From the NCBI GenBank assembly GCA_020633315.1, contig JACKDV010000042.1:1-30993 (forward strand): a stretch of 30,993 nucleotides of DNA, written 5' to 3'. The notes below the pieces were generated by a model. It made no database searches, had not been told where the DNA came from, and saw only the letters and a list, made by a program, of their open reading frames with translations. Of this stretch, positions 1 to 8,835 are shown piece by piece (the first letter of the stretch is position 1; each line of letters opens with the position of its first letter). The DNA is from Myxococcales bacterium (GTDB taxonomy: Bacteria > Myxococcota_A > Polyangia > Nannocystales > Nannocystaceae). The translations under genes were made by a program, and so were the position numbers.

Positions 1-507
1 GGTGCGGCGCAGCAGGGCGGTGCAGGAGATCAGCATGCCCGAGGTACAGAAGCCGCACTGCAGCGCGTCGTGCCGCACGAAGGCCTGCTGCAGCGCGCTC
101 AGCCTTCCGTCCTGCCCCAGGCCCGCGACCGTGGTCACCTCGCGTCCGGCCACGTCGTGCGCCAGCATCATGCAGGCGTTGCGGGGCGTGCCGTCCACCA
201 GCACCAGGCAGGCGCTGCACGAGCCGCGGTCGCAGACTTCCTTGGGCCCGGTGGTGTCGAGGTCGATGCGCAGCGCGTCGAGCAGCGTGACCCGAGGCTC
301 CACCGTCACCTCCACCGACTCGCCGTCGAGGGTGAAGCGCAGGGGCACGGGGTCGGGTCCGATCTCGGCGGGGGCGGTGGCATCGTCCACCGGCGGCCCC
401 CCGGCGGGAGCCTCGGTCTCGGCACGACGGACACAGCCGCTCACCAGGGCGGCCGTGCCCACGCTCCGAAACAACCCGCGACGGGTCAGCTTGGTGCGCT
501 CCGACAT
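1..507 (-). CDS. Exported (2Fe-2S)-binding subunit of a molybdenum hydroxylase (xanthine/aldehyde dehydrogenase type), 3' end cut by the window
   Basis: The visible 169 codons encode the small iron-sulfur subunit of the xanthine dehydrogenase / CO-dehydrogenase CoxS / aldehyde oxidoreductase PaoA family, which passes electrons from a molybdopterin subunit. The plant-type 2Fe-2S motif is seen as EVCDRGSCSACLVLVDG followed by a fourth Cys in RNACMM. The second cluster begins with the C-x2-C of LQCGFCTSGM, and its remaining two Cys lie beyond the window edge. The N-terminus has a twin-arginine (RRGLF) and a lipobox-like LVSGC, so export by Tat and possible lipidation are inferred, as for periplasmic PaoA-type enzymes. 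The ATG at 507 is preceded on the minus strand by a TATGCT -10-like hexamer with a 7-nt spacer. Catalytic and FAD subunits would be expected further left, outside the window. Confidence 0.88.
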   Translation of the reverse strand, partial: MSERTKLTRRGLFRSVGTAALVSGCVRRAETEAPAGGPPVDDATAPAEIGPDPVPLRFTLDGESVEVTVEPRVTLLDALRIDLDTTGPKEVCDRGSCSACLVLVDGTPRNACMMLAHDVAGREVTTVAGLGQDGRLSALQQAFVRHDALQCGFCTSGMLISCTALLRRT

Positions 508-537
508 CGCGCGCAGCATACCCCGGCGGTCACGGCG

Positions 538-1290
538 TCAGTCGCGCTGCCACCACGGCGCATAGGCTTCGTCGCGCTCGCGCTGGATGTCGGCGAGCAC
601 CGCCTCGAGGCGCTCCCTTCCCTCGCCCATGGCCACGCCCTCGAAGTTCTTGCGGGCGATGTCGGCCGACAGCGAGGAGTCGGGCTGGATGCTGCGCTCG
701 AGCAGCTCCACCAGCTGCGGGTACTTGAGGCGTGCCTCCTCCAGGGCCCGGGCGTGGGCGGCCTGCTGGGCCTGCCGACGCACGCGGTCGAGCACCTCGG
801 CTCGCACGCACTGGATCACCGGATCGGGGGTGCGTCGCAGCTGCACCACCAAGCTGTCGGGGGTGAGGCGGGGAGGGGTCTCGCCCGGCTCGGGCTCGCC
901 GCTGCGGGGGTGGAAGCCCACCATGAAGAACAGCGGGCCCTCGGTGGCGTCGTAGCGGGCGCGGAGCTCCTTGACGAAGTCGTCCAAGGCGCGGGCACGC
1001 TCCCACAGCGGCCGGGGGTCGGCGTGCAGGAAGGTGAGCAGCACGATCTCCGCGTCGGGGTGGGCCTGCACCAGCGCGTGCAGCCGCGCGGCGGCCTGCT
1101 CGGGGGAGGGGGTCTCGCCGTACAGCAGGGGTCGGTGCACGCGACCCAGCTCGCGGCTGCGTCGGGCGAAGGGGCACAGGCCGAGCTGCTCCACCACCTC
1201 GATCAGGTAGCGGTCGTGGATCCGATGCACCACCTCGGGAGGCGGGGCGCCGGCCGGCGCGGGCTCGTCGTGGCGGCGGGCTCCTTCCAC
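538..1290 (-). CDS. DUF1415 family protein
   Basis: This 250-aa protein carries the family signature near its N-terminus, EVVEQLGLCPFARRSRE, with the characteristic CPFA motif, followed by an alpha/beta region (AEIVLLTFLHADPRPLWERA). DUF1415 proteins are widespread in proteobacteria and have no assigned biochemical role. It is longer than the roughly 180-190 residues I associate with the family; the extra length is a C-terminal helical, Arg/Glu-rich region (about 170-250). No signal peptide or membrane segment is visible, so it is likely cytoplasmic. The GTG start at 1290 is divergent from the next gene with only 32 bp between them, and a minus-strand TACACT hexamer ends 8 nt before the GTG. 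An ATG-started ORF in another frame over the same DNA is a shadow. Confidence 0.8.
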   Translation of the reverse strand: MEGARRHDEPAPAGAPPPEVVHRIHDRYLIEVVEQLGLCPFARRSRELGRVHRPLLYGETPSPEQAAARLHALVQAHPDAEIVLLTFLHADPRPLWERARALDDFVKELRARYDATEGPLFFMVGFHPRSGEPEPGETPPRLTPDSLVVQLRRTPDPVIQCVRAEVLDRVRRQAQQAAHARALEEARLKYPQLVELLERSIQPDSSLSADIARKNFEGVAMGEGRERLEAVLADIQRERDEAYAPWWQRD

Positions 1291-1322
1291 TCGGCACGAG
1301 TGTACGGTGCTATCGTCGCGAG
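1291..1322. promoter_or_regulatory. Compact divergent promoter region with two -10-like hexamers
   Basis: The whole spacer between the divergent starts at 1290 (-) and 1323 (+) is 32 bp. It contains AGTGTA at 1299-1304 (TACACT on the minus strand, 8 nt before its GTG) and TATCGT at 1311-1316 with an upstream TG extension, 6 nt before the plus-strand GTG. Any -35 elements must lie inside the opposite coding regions. The spacing predicts essentially leaderless mRNAs in both directions. This is inferred from sequence only. Confidence 0.5.
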
Positions 1323-3374
1323 GTGGGCGAGGCGGGAGCGGAGGCCGAGGCCGAGGCCGCGGAGGCCTCCACCTCGGCGCAAGAGTCGGACGCGGGGGGC
1401 TCGGTCGAGCAGGTCGAATCGGAAGGCTCGGCCGCCCAGCGTCTGCCTCGCTGGCTGTGGCTGCTGTTGGTCGCCCTGGTGATCCTGCGCGTGGGCTACC
1501 ACTCCGCCTACCTCACCGAGCTGCCGTTCGCCCTGGCCACCTTCTCCGACGGCCGTCTCTACGAGCAGGCCGCGCTCGACATCCTGGCCCGTCCCCCGTG
1601 GGGCTCCGAGCCCTTCTACCTGCAGGGCCTCTACGCCTATCAGCTCGCGCTGCCCATGACGATCCGCCCGTGGATCGCCTTCGGCCTGCTGCTGCAGCTC
1701 GTGCTCGCGGGGCTGGCCCTGTGGGGGCTTTGGCGGGTCATGGTCGCGCGGCTCGGGCGTCGCGAGGCGGGGCTGGGGCTGGCCGTGCTGCTGGCCTATC
1801 CCGGCCTGGCCTTCTACGAGAACAAGGTGCTCACCGCCTCGCTCGCGGTGGGGACCATGGTGCTGGTGCTCGTGGCCCTGGCCCGGCTGCAGCGACGCCC
1901 GGGGCCCCGCGCCCTGCTGCTGCTGGGGGCCGCCAGCGGGCTGATGATCCTCGCGCGCGGCAACATGCTGCTCGCGGTGCCGGGGGTGGCGGTGGCGGCC
2001 GTGCTCGCCGTGGCGCCGCTCGGTCGCCCGCGTCGCTGGGCGCTGGCATGGCTGGTGGGGGGCCTGCTGCTGTCGCTGGGCCCGATGGCGCTGCGCAACG
2101 CGATCGTCACCGGGCAGCTCACCATCATGCCCGCCCACGGCGGCGGCACCTCCTTCTACATCGGCAACAACCGGCATGCACGAGGGGTGTGGAACGACGC
2201 GGGCGGGCTCGTGAGCGGCGAGGTGGTGCACGAGCGCAGCGAGCTGGTGAGCATCCTGGGCATCGAGGAGCGCGATGAGGCCGAGCAGGCGGCGGCGATC
2301 GGGCGGGCGCTGTACCGCCGGGCCGCCTCCGAGATCGCCGAGGATCCTGGGCGCTGGCTGTGGCTCGAGCTGCGCAAGGCGTGGCTGCTGATCGGCCACG
2401 ACGAGCTCACCCAGGACTACGATCGCGCCGGCGAGCTGGAGCTGCTGCCGTGGTGGGCCGGGCGGGGGCTCTCGTTCGCGGTGCTGCTGGCGCTGGGGCT
2501 GGCGGGCGCGCTGGCCATGGTCGGGCGGGCGCGTCGCGACCCGGGGCTCGCGGCTCGCTGGCGCCCGTGGGCCTGGGTGCTCGGCTCGCAGGCGGCGGCG
2601 GTGGTGGCCGCCAACCTGCTGTTCTTCACCTCGTCGCAGCATCGCGTGCCGCTGGTGGTGCCGCTGGCCGTGCTGGCGGGGCCGGGGCTGTCGTGGCTGC
2701 TGGGTGGGTTTCGCGAGAGCGAGGCGGGTCGCCGCGGCTGGGCGCTCGCCTGGGCCCTGGTGCTGCTGGTGCTGGTGCAGGCGGTGTGGCCCCGGCAGCG
2801 CAGCGACGAGCCGACCGCGGTGCACTACTACAACCTCGCCGTGGCCCACCTGCGCCTGGGCCAGCCCGACCTGGCCCGCGGTGCCTTCGATCGCGCGGTG
2901 GAGCGTCGCCCCGATCACCCGGTGATCCTGCTCGAGCGCGCCACGCTGCACCGCCTGCGGGGACGCCTCGAGCTCGCCCGGGCGGATCTCGATCGCCTCG
3001 AGGCCCTGCCCGAGCTGCCGCCGTGGATCGTGGCCCGCATCGCCGACGAGCGACGGCGGGTGGTGGGGCTGCGGCGGATGGAGGGCATCGTGGCCCAGCG
3101 TGCCCAGGACTGGAGCACCTGCGCCGTGGTCTTCGACGAGCTCCTCGAGGACCCCGGAGGCACGATGGTGGACGCCTACGATGCGGCGTGCTGCCACGCG
3201 CGGATCGGCGATCGACCGGGGGCCCTCGACCGCCTCGAGCGCGCGGCGGCGGCGGGGCTTCGCGACGCGGCGCACCTGCGGGCCGATCCCGATCTGGTCT
3301 CGCTGCACGACGAGCCGCGCTGGGCCCCGATCGTGGAGCGAGTGGAGGCCAACCGCGCGGCGGCGGGCCGGTAG
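1323..3374 (+). CDS. Multi-pass membrane protein, GT-C glycosyltransferase-like, with C-terminal TPR region
   Basis: This 683-aa protein has a short acidic Glu/Ala-rich cytoplasmic start (about 1-40), then many hydrophobic segments from RWLWLLLVALVIL (about residue 42) to about 490, then a soluble C-terminus. The first periplasmic loop has a FSDGRLYEQAALDIL segment, like the acidic loop in dolichyl-phosphate-mannose-mannosyltransferase/ArnT-like (GT39/GT83) enzymes. The C-terminal ~180 residues contain TPR-like helices (YYNLAVAHLRLGQPDLARGAFDRAVERRPDHP). Membrane glycosyl transfer with a TPR docking tail is inferred from fold resemblance; substrate is unknown. The GTG start is supported by the TATCGT hexamer 6 nt upstream. 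The stop is TAG. Confidence 0.75.
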   Translation: MGEAGAEAEAEAAEASTSAQESDAGGSVEQVESEGSAAQRLPRWLWLLLVALVILRVGYHSAYLTELPFALATFSDGRLYEQAALDILARPPWGSEPFYLQGLYAYQLALPMTIRPWIAFGLLLQLVLAGLALWGLWRVMVARLGRREAGLGLAVLLAYPGLAFYENKVLTASLAVGTMVLVLVALARLQRRPGPRALLLLGAASGLMILARGNMLLAVPGVAVAAVLAVAPLGRPRRWALAWLVGGLLLSLGPMALRNAIVTGQLTIMPAHGGGTSFYIGNNRHARGVWNDAGGLVSGEVVHERSELVSILGIEERDEAEQAAAIGRALYRRAASEIAEDPGRWLWLELRKAWLLIGHDELTQDYDRAGELELLPWWAGRGLSFAVLLALGLAGALAMVGRARRDPGLAARWRPWAWVLGSQAAAVVAANLLFFTSSQHRVPLVVPLAVLAGPGLSWLLGGFRESEAGRRGWALAWALVLLVLVQAVWPRQRSDEPTAVHYYNLAVAHLRLGQPDLARGAFDRAVERRPDHPVILLERATLHRLRGRLELARADLDRLEALPELPPWIVARIADERRRVVGLRRMEGIVAQRAQDWSTCAVVFDELLEDPGGTMVDAYDAACCHARIGDRPGALDRLERAAAAGLRDAAHLRADPDLVSLHDEPRWAPIVERVEANRAAAGR

Positions 3375-3678
3375 CCGCCCGTCGGCCTCGTGAGCTCGCG
3401 GCGGGGAGCGATGCGGCTCGCTCGGAGCTCGCGGCTCGGGGCCAGGCGATCGAGGCGGAGCCGAGGGGCGGGCGAGCGCAGCCCCACCTCCGACGAGGCA
3501 CAGCGGCACCCGATGGCGCTCTCGCGCACGGGGCCCTCGGGTAGGCCGCTGTCCTGCTTCTTCACCTCGTCGCCGAGGGCGGGCACGATGATGCGCCCGG
3601 GCGCGAACGACAGCAGCGGTCCGCCGGCGGGGCCCCGCGCCCTTGCCCCGGGCGCCCCCCTTGCCGCACCCTCGCCCG
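3375..3678. other. 304-bp intergenic gap, with a doubtful minus-strand reading frame
   Basis: No RNA gene, repeat or convincing promoter is seen here. A minus-strand frame open from about 3680 down to 3176 has high G/C in third positions over its first ~80 codons (peptide around IIVPALGDEVKKQDSGLPEG). Its only sensible start is a GTG at 3586, with no Shine-Dalgarno or -10 hexamer, and it runs 200 bp into the preceding plus-strand gene. I recognise no family in it. It may be a decayed or unusual small gene, or chance in GC-rich DNA. Confidence 0.3.
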
Positions 3679-4737
3679 GTGAGCCGCGCCCCCGTCACCG
3701 TCGAGCAGGCCGCTGCCATCGTTCCCGCCTTCGACGTGGAGCCCGGCTGCGTGGAGCCCCTGGGCCGCGGCCTGATCAACGACACCTTCGCGGTGGCCTC
3801 GCCCCAGGGCGCCTTCGTGCTGCAGCGGGTGCACCCCGTGTTCGCGCCCGAGATCCACCTCGACATCCTCGCCGTCACCGAGCACCTGGCCCGCCGCGGC
3901 CTGCTCACGCCGCGCCTGCGCCTCACCACCACCGGCGCCGCGTGGCTCGATCGCGAGGGCGAGGTGTGGCGGATGATGACGCGCATGGAGGGCGTGAGCT
4001 TCGACGCCGTGCAGGCGCCCGAGCAGGCCCGCGCGGCGGCCTACCTGCTCGGGCGCTTCCACTCGGCTCTCGACGATCTCGAGCACGAGTTCGTGGGCCT
4101 GCGCACCGGCGTCCACGACACCCCGGCGCACCTGCGTCGCCTGGCCGAGGCCGTGGCGGAGCGGCCCGAGCACCGCCTGCACGCCGAGGTGGCCCGCCTC
4201 GCCGAGGCGATCGCGAGCCGGGCCCGCAGCCTGCCCTCGCTCGCCTCCCTCCCGCCGCGAGTGGTGCACGGCGATCCCAAGCTCAACAACGTGCTGTTCG
4301 CCGCGGCCGACGGGCCCGGCGCCCGCCAGGCCCGCTGCTGGATCGACCTGGACACCGTGGCTCCCATGCCGCTGGCGGTGGAGCTCGGCGATGCCTGGCG
4401 CTCGTGGTGCAACCCCCGGGGGGAGGACGAGCAGGTCGCGCACTTCGACCTGGAGATCTTCTCGGCGTCGCTGCGGGGCTACCTCGAGGGCTGCACCCTG
4501 GCGCTGTCGAAGGACGAGCGGCAGGCCCTGCTCTACGGCGTGGAGTGGATCACCCTCGAGCTGTCGGCCCGCTTCGCCGCCGACGCGCTGCGCGAGAGCT
4601 ACTTCGGCTGGGACCGCGCCCGCTACCCTGCCGCCGGCGAGCACAACCTGGTGCGGGCGCGTGGGCAGTGGTCCCTGCACGAGGCCGTGGTGGCCCAGCG
4701 AGCGGCGCGAGAGGCGGCCCTACGCGCAGCCTGCTAG
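3679..4737 (+). CDS. Aminoglycoside-phosphotransferase-fold kinase, N-acetylhexosamine 1-kinase (NahK)-like
   Basis: This 352-aa protein matches the NahK/APH-type sugar kinases along its length. It has the nucleotide-loop start LGRGLINDTFAV, FVLQRVHP, the catalytic loop HGDPKLNNVLF (H197, D199, N203/N204), the metal-binding WIDLDTV, and the C-terminal EHNLVRARGQW typical of this subfamily. NahK phosphorylates N-acetylhexosamines at C1 with ATP; the substrate of this copy is not shown by the sequence. I chose the GTG at 3679. In-frame TTG codons at 3643 and 3661 would add a Pro-rich stretch unlike the family. The next gene, coaD, begins 21 bp later but has its own -10-like element. Probably cytoplasmic. 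Confidence 0.82.
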   Translation: MSRAPVTVEQAAAIVPAFDVEPGCVEPLGRGLINDTFAVASPQGAFVLQRVHPVFAPEIHLDILAVTEHLARRGLLTPRLRLTTTGAAWLDREGEVWRMMTRMEGVSFDAVQAPEQARAAAYLLGRFHSALDDLEHEFVGLRTGVHDTPAHLRRLAEAVAERPEHRLHAEVARLAEAIASRARSLPSLASLPPRVVHGDPKLNNVLFAAADGPGARQARCWIDLDTVAPMPLAVELGDAWRSWCNPRGEDEQVAHFDLEIFSASLRGYLEGCTLALSKDERQALLYGVEWITLELSARFAADALRESYFGWDRARYPAAGEHNLVRARGQWSLHEAVVAQRAAREAALRAAC

Positions 4738-4745
4738 CAAACCGC

Positions 4746-4751
4746 TATACT
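4746..4751 (+). promoter_or_regulatory. TATACT -10 hexamer for coaD (leaderless)
   Basis: A consensus-like TATACT ends 7 nt before the coaD GTG, so the transcription start should fall on or next to the start codon. No clear -35 is visible, and no Shine-Dalgarno fits in the spacer. Confidence 0.55.
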
Positions 4752-4758
4752 CCGCCGC

Positions 4759-5271
4759 GTGTCCGACGCAGCGACCTCCTCGGCGCACGCTCCCACGATC
4801 GCGGTGTACCCGGGATCCTTCGATCCCATCACCGTCGGTCACATCGACATCCTCGAGCGCGCGGTCAAGATCTTCGACCACGTGATCGTCGCCATCGGCC
4901 AGCATCCCACCAAGCCCGGCTTCTTCCCGGTGGAGCAGCGCAAGAAGCTCATCGAGCAGAGCGCCGAGCACCTGCGCGGCTTCTCGGTGACGGGCTTCTC
5001 CGGGCTGGTCGTGGACTTCTGTCGTGAGCAGGGCGCCCGGGTGATCGTACGGGGCCTGCGGGCGGTCAGCGACTTCGAGCCCGAGTTCCAGATGGGCCTG
5101 GCCAACCGCGACCTCGACCCCGAGCTCGAGACGGTGTTCCTCATCCCTCGCCCCGATCGCATGTTCGTGAGCAGCTCGCTCGTGCGCGAGATCGCCAGCC
5201 ACGGGGGCGACTACGAGCGCTACGTGAGCCCGGCGGTGGCGCGGGCCATGGCGTCCAAGATCGCCGGCTGA
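4759..5271 (+). CDS. coaD: Phosphopantetheine adenylyltransferase
   Basis: CoaD joins ATP and 4'-phosphopantetheine to give dephospho-CoA, the penultimate step of coenzyme A synthesis, in the cytoplasm. The 170-aa sequence has the nucleotidyltransferase start IAVYPGSFDPITVGH (T/HxGH motif as TVGH, residues 25-28), the RGLRAVSDFEPEFQM segment and the VSSSLVREIASHGG motif near the C-terminus. Length is near the family norm of about 160, with roughly 10 extra N-terminal residues. The GTG start is fixed by the TATACT element 7 nt upstream. The adjacent kinase is not an obvious pathway partner. The start of the next ORF is 11 bp after the stop. Confidence 0.97.
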   Translation: MSDAATSSAHAPTIAVYPGSFDPITVGHIDILERAVKIFDHVIVAIGQHPTKPGFFPVEQRKKLIEQSAEHLRGFSVTGFSGLVVDFCREQGARVIVRGLRAVSDFEPEFQMGLANRDLDPELETVFLIPRPDRMFVSSSLVREIASHGGDYERYVSPAVARAMASKIAG

Positions 5272-5282
5272 GCTCGTTGCCC

Positions 5283-5933
5283 ATGGCTCGCTCCGACGAC
5301 TCCCCCAAGGCGGGCGCGCTGGTCCGGTCCAAGCCGGGCGCGGTGGCCCCGTGGCGTGGCGACGACCACCTGCTCGAGCTCGAGGCGGCGCAGGAGGCCG
5401 GGCTCGCCCGCGGTGAGGTGGAGCTCGACCTCTACACCCAGGGCTTCTCGTCGGGGATGGTGATCGAGGATCCCTACGACGGCGCGATCGTGGCGCGCGG
5501 CCGCACGGTGCTCAGCGACAAGGAGCTGCGCCAGAGCCTGCGCCCGCCGCTGCAGTACCTGGGGGTCACCATGGACGCGGTCAAGCTGCGGGTGCACGAC
5601 GGAGAGTTCGAGCTGCGCGTGGCCAAGCACGCGGCCGAGGCCAGCCAGCCCTCGCTCGAGTCGGGCAAGCTCACCCTCAAGCTGTGGTTCGGCTTCGGCG
5701 TGCTGGGCATCGCCTGCTATCAGATCATCGCCCCCGCGCTCGCAGCGGTGGTGTGGGGCATCGGCCTCATGCTCGGGGGCTGGCAGCTACGCCAGGGCAT
5801 GGCGAGCGGACGCGCGATGCTGGCCGGACGCCTCGCGATCGGCCTGGGGATGCTGGCGCAGGAGGAGAAGATCATCCTGCCCCCGGTCAACGCGCCCACC
5901 CTGCCCGGCGAGGCCCCGGGCGAGGACGCCTGA
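5283..5933 (+). CDS. Hypothetical protein with two C-terminal membrane segments
   Basis: I do not recognise this 216-aa protein. The first ~125 residues are soluble, with a beta-rich stretch (GEVELDLYTQGFSSGMVIED). Two hydrophobic segments follow at about 130-160 (LWFGFGVLGIACYQIIAP and ALAAVVWGIGLMLGG), then a basic amphipathic region and a Pro/Gly/Glu tail. It starts 11 bp after coaD and probably belongs to the same transcript. The ATG at 5283 was preferred to a TTG two codons earlier. The frame has the strong G/C third-position bias of its neighbours, so the gene is probably real. Confidence 0.65.
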   Translation: MARSDDSPKAGALVRSKPGAVAPWRGDDHLLELEAAQEAGLARGEVELDLYTQGFSSGMVIEDPYDGAIVARGRTVLSDKELRQSLRPPLQYLGVTMDAVKLRVHDGEFELRVAKHAAEASQPSLESGKLTLKLWFGFGVLGIACYQIIAPALAAVVWGIGLMLGGWQLRQGMASGRAMLAGRLAIGLGMLAQEEKIILPPVNAPTLPGEAPGEDA

Positions 5934-5948
5934 GCGAGCACGCGACCG

Positions 5949-6134
5949 ATGGCGGGGATCGATCCGGGGCTGTGTGCACGCTGCGAGCACGGGCGCTCGG
6001 TGACCTCCTCGCGGGGCTCCACGTTCTGGCGTTGCGCCGTCCACGACCACGACCGCCGGTGGCCCAAGTACCCCCCGCTGCCGGTGCTCCGCTGCCCCCA
6101 CCACCGGGCCCTCCCGCGCCCCGAGGGCGGCTGA
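5949..6134 (+). CDS. Small Cys-rich protein, putative zinc-binding (61 aa)
   Basis: This short protein has a C-x2-C near the N-terminus (LCARCEHGR), then Cys in STFWRCAVHD and LRCPHH. This resembles a small uncharacterised bacterial family with the pattern CxxC...RGSxFxxC...FPKYPxLPVLxC: here WPKYPPLPVLRC is well kept. Four Cys plus several His suggest a structural zinc ribbon, but metal binding is inference. It begins 15 bp after the preceding ORF and ends 61 bp before mtnB. No function is known to me. The conserved motif is the main reason to accept so short a gene. Confidence 0.68.
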   Translation: MAGIDPGLCARCEHGRSVTSSRGSTFWRCAVHDHDRRWPKYPPLPVLRCPHHRALPRPEGG

Positions 6135-6177
6135 GCTTCCGCACGCGGCCCCGATGGAGGGCGCCCCGTGCAGCGGT

Positions 6178-6183
6178 TACAGT
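6178..6183 (+). promoter_or_regulatory. TACAGT -10-like hexamer upstream of mtnB
   Basis: TACAGT lies 12 nt before the ATG at 6196, giving a predicted leader of about 6 nt. This supports the 6196 start over the in-frame ATG at 6154. Confidence 0.4.
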
Positions 6184-6195
6184 GCCCCGCGATCG

Positions 6196-6894
6196 ATGTC
6201 GGACGAGGAGGACATCCCGCGGCTCATCTGCGAGCTGTGCCGCCAATTCTATGGCTTGGGCTGGGTTTCCGGCACCGGCGGCGGCATCTCGATCCTCGGC
6301 GAGGCGGGCATCTACATGGCGCCCTCGGGCGTGCAGAAGGAGCGCATCGCCCCGGCCGACGTGTATCTGCTCGACGCCGCCGAGCTCGATCACTGTCGGG
6401 TGCTCCGCTCGCCCGCGTCGCCGGGCCTCAAGGTCAGCGAGTGCCAGCCGCTCTTCTACAACGCCTTCCGCGATCGCGGAGCCGGGGCGGTGATCCACAG
6501 CCACTCGGTGTGGGCCGTGCTCGCGGCGAGGCTCGCGTCGCCCCGCGGCGAGGCCGGCGTGTTCGCGAGCGAGGGCCTCGAGATGCACAAGGGCCTGCGC
6601 GGCAAGGGCTGCTTCGAGCGCGTCGAGGTGCCGATCATCCCCAACACCCCGCGCGAGGCCGAGCTCACCGAGTCGATGGCCGCCGCCATGCAGGCCCACC
6701 CCGACGTCGACGCGGTGCTGGTGGCCGGGCACGGCGTGTACGTGTGGGGCGCCAGCTGGGTGCAGGCCAAGACCCAGGCCGAGTGCTACGACTTCCTGTT
6801 CCGAGCCGCGGTGGAGGCCCACCGCCTGGGGCTGCCGATCGTCTCGGCCGCGCCCCCGTCTCGTCCGATCCTCGCCCAAGGAGCACGATCATGA
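6196..6894 (+). CDS. mtnB: Methylthioribulose-1-phosphate dehydratase
   Basis: MtnB dehydrates 5-methylthioribulose-1-phosphate to the diketone intermediate of the methionine salvage pathway. The 232-aa class-II-aldolase fold protein shows WVSGTGGGIS near the N-terminus and the zinc ligands in VIHSHSVW (H101 and H103) and AGHGVYVWG (H179). The start at ATG 6196 fits the family length; an upstream ATG at 6154 would add 14 residues and ignore the -10 hexamer. The stop overlaps the next start (ATGA, 6891-6894), so mtnB and mtnD are translationally coupled. An AAGGAG Shine-Dalgarno for mtnD lies at the mtnB 3' end. No mtnC enolase-phosphatase gene is present between them. Confidence 0.92.
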   Translation: MSDEEDIPRLICELCRQFYGLGWVSGTGGGISILGEAGIYMAPSGVQKERIAPADVYLLDAAELDHCRVLRSPASPGLKVSECQPLFYNAFRDRGAGAVIHSHSVWAVLAARLASPRGEAGVFASEGLEMHKGLRGKGCFERVEVPIIPNTPREAELTESMAAAMQAHPDVDAVLVAGHGVYVWGASWVQAKTQAECYDFLFRAAVEAHRLGLPIVSAAPPSRPILAQGARS

Positions 6895-7364
6895 ACGTCG
6901 AATGGCTCGATCCGGGCCCCGGCCAGGCCCCCTGCACCCTCGACGACCTCGCCGCGGTGGGGGTGCTCTACGAGCACCTCATCGTCGATCCCGTGGCCTA
7001 TCAGCCGCCGCTCGATCGCCTCAAGGCCGCGCGGGGCTACGTGGAGCAGGACGTGATCGAGCTGCACCCGCAGACCCCCAAGCTCGACGAGATCTGCGCC
7101 AAGTTCATCGACGAGCACCTGCACACCGACGACGAGGTGCGCTACGTGCTCGAGGGCGAGGGGATCTTCGACATCCGCTCGTCCGACGACCGTTGGATGC
7201 GGGTGACCGTGACCGAGGGCGACCTCCTCGTGGTTCCCGCCAACCTCCACCACCGCTTCCTGCTCACCGAGCGCAAGCACATCCGCTGCGTGCGGCTGTT
7301 CAAGGACAGCGCGGGATGGGTGCCCCACTACCGGCACCAGGCCAGCGTGGCCGCCCCCGCCTGA
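6891..7364 (+). CDS. mtnD: Acireductone dioxygenase
   Basis: MtnD oxidises acireductone with O2. The Fe form yields the ketoacid precursor of methionine; the Ni form makes an off-pathway product. The 157-aa cupin carries the complete metal set: H76 and H78 in DEHLHTDDEVRY, E82, and H120 in ANLHHRF, with the 44-residue spacing to the last His that is normal for the family. The ATG overlaps the mtnB stop by 4 bp. The frame is open far upstream over mtnB, but the part before 6891 is shadow. It is 39 bp from ahcY, likely the same operon. Which metal is used cannot be told from sequence. Confidence 0.95.
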   Translation: MNVEWLDPGPGQAPCTLDDLAAVGVLYEHLIVDPVAYQPPLDRLKAARGYVEQDVIELHPQTPKLDEICAKFIDEHLHTDDEVRYVLEGEGIFDIRSSDDRWMRVTVTEGDLLVVPANLHHRFLLTERKHIRCVRLFKDSAGWVPHYRHQASVAAPA

Positions 7365-7403
7365 TCCCAACCGTTCCCACCGAGGACCCAAGCAAGGACT
7401 CAC

Positions 7404-8726
<1,323 letters not shown>

Positions 8727-8740
8727 TCGGAAAATGGGCA

Positions 8741-8764
8741 CGGCCGGGTCTCACGACCCGGTCG
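8741..8764. terminator. Hairpin between convergent ahcY and msrA
   Basis: The stem 8741-8750 pairs with 8755-8764 around a TCAC loop (7 perfect pairs in the core, one G-T, then two more pairs). It begins 14 nt after the ahcY stop. There is no T-tract, so it may stall or protect RNA rather than be a classical intrinsic terminator. The symmetric position suggests it serves both strands. Confidence 0.5.
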
Positions 8765-8835
8765 CCGGTGGACCCGTCCATGCGCACGCGTGGGCGGGTT
8801 CTCTCGTGTGGGGGGCAGGGTCCCCTCGGCGCCGA

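Noticed and set aside
6154..7364. Frameshifted fusion of mtnB and mtnD
   Set aside because: Each gene is complete in its own frame with all metal ligands; they simply overlap by ATGA at 6891-6894.
7365..7403. SAH riboswitch before ahcY
   Set aside because: The 39-bp gap after mtnD is too short for the structure, and no matching motif was seen.
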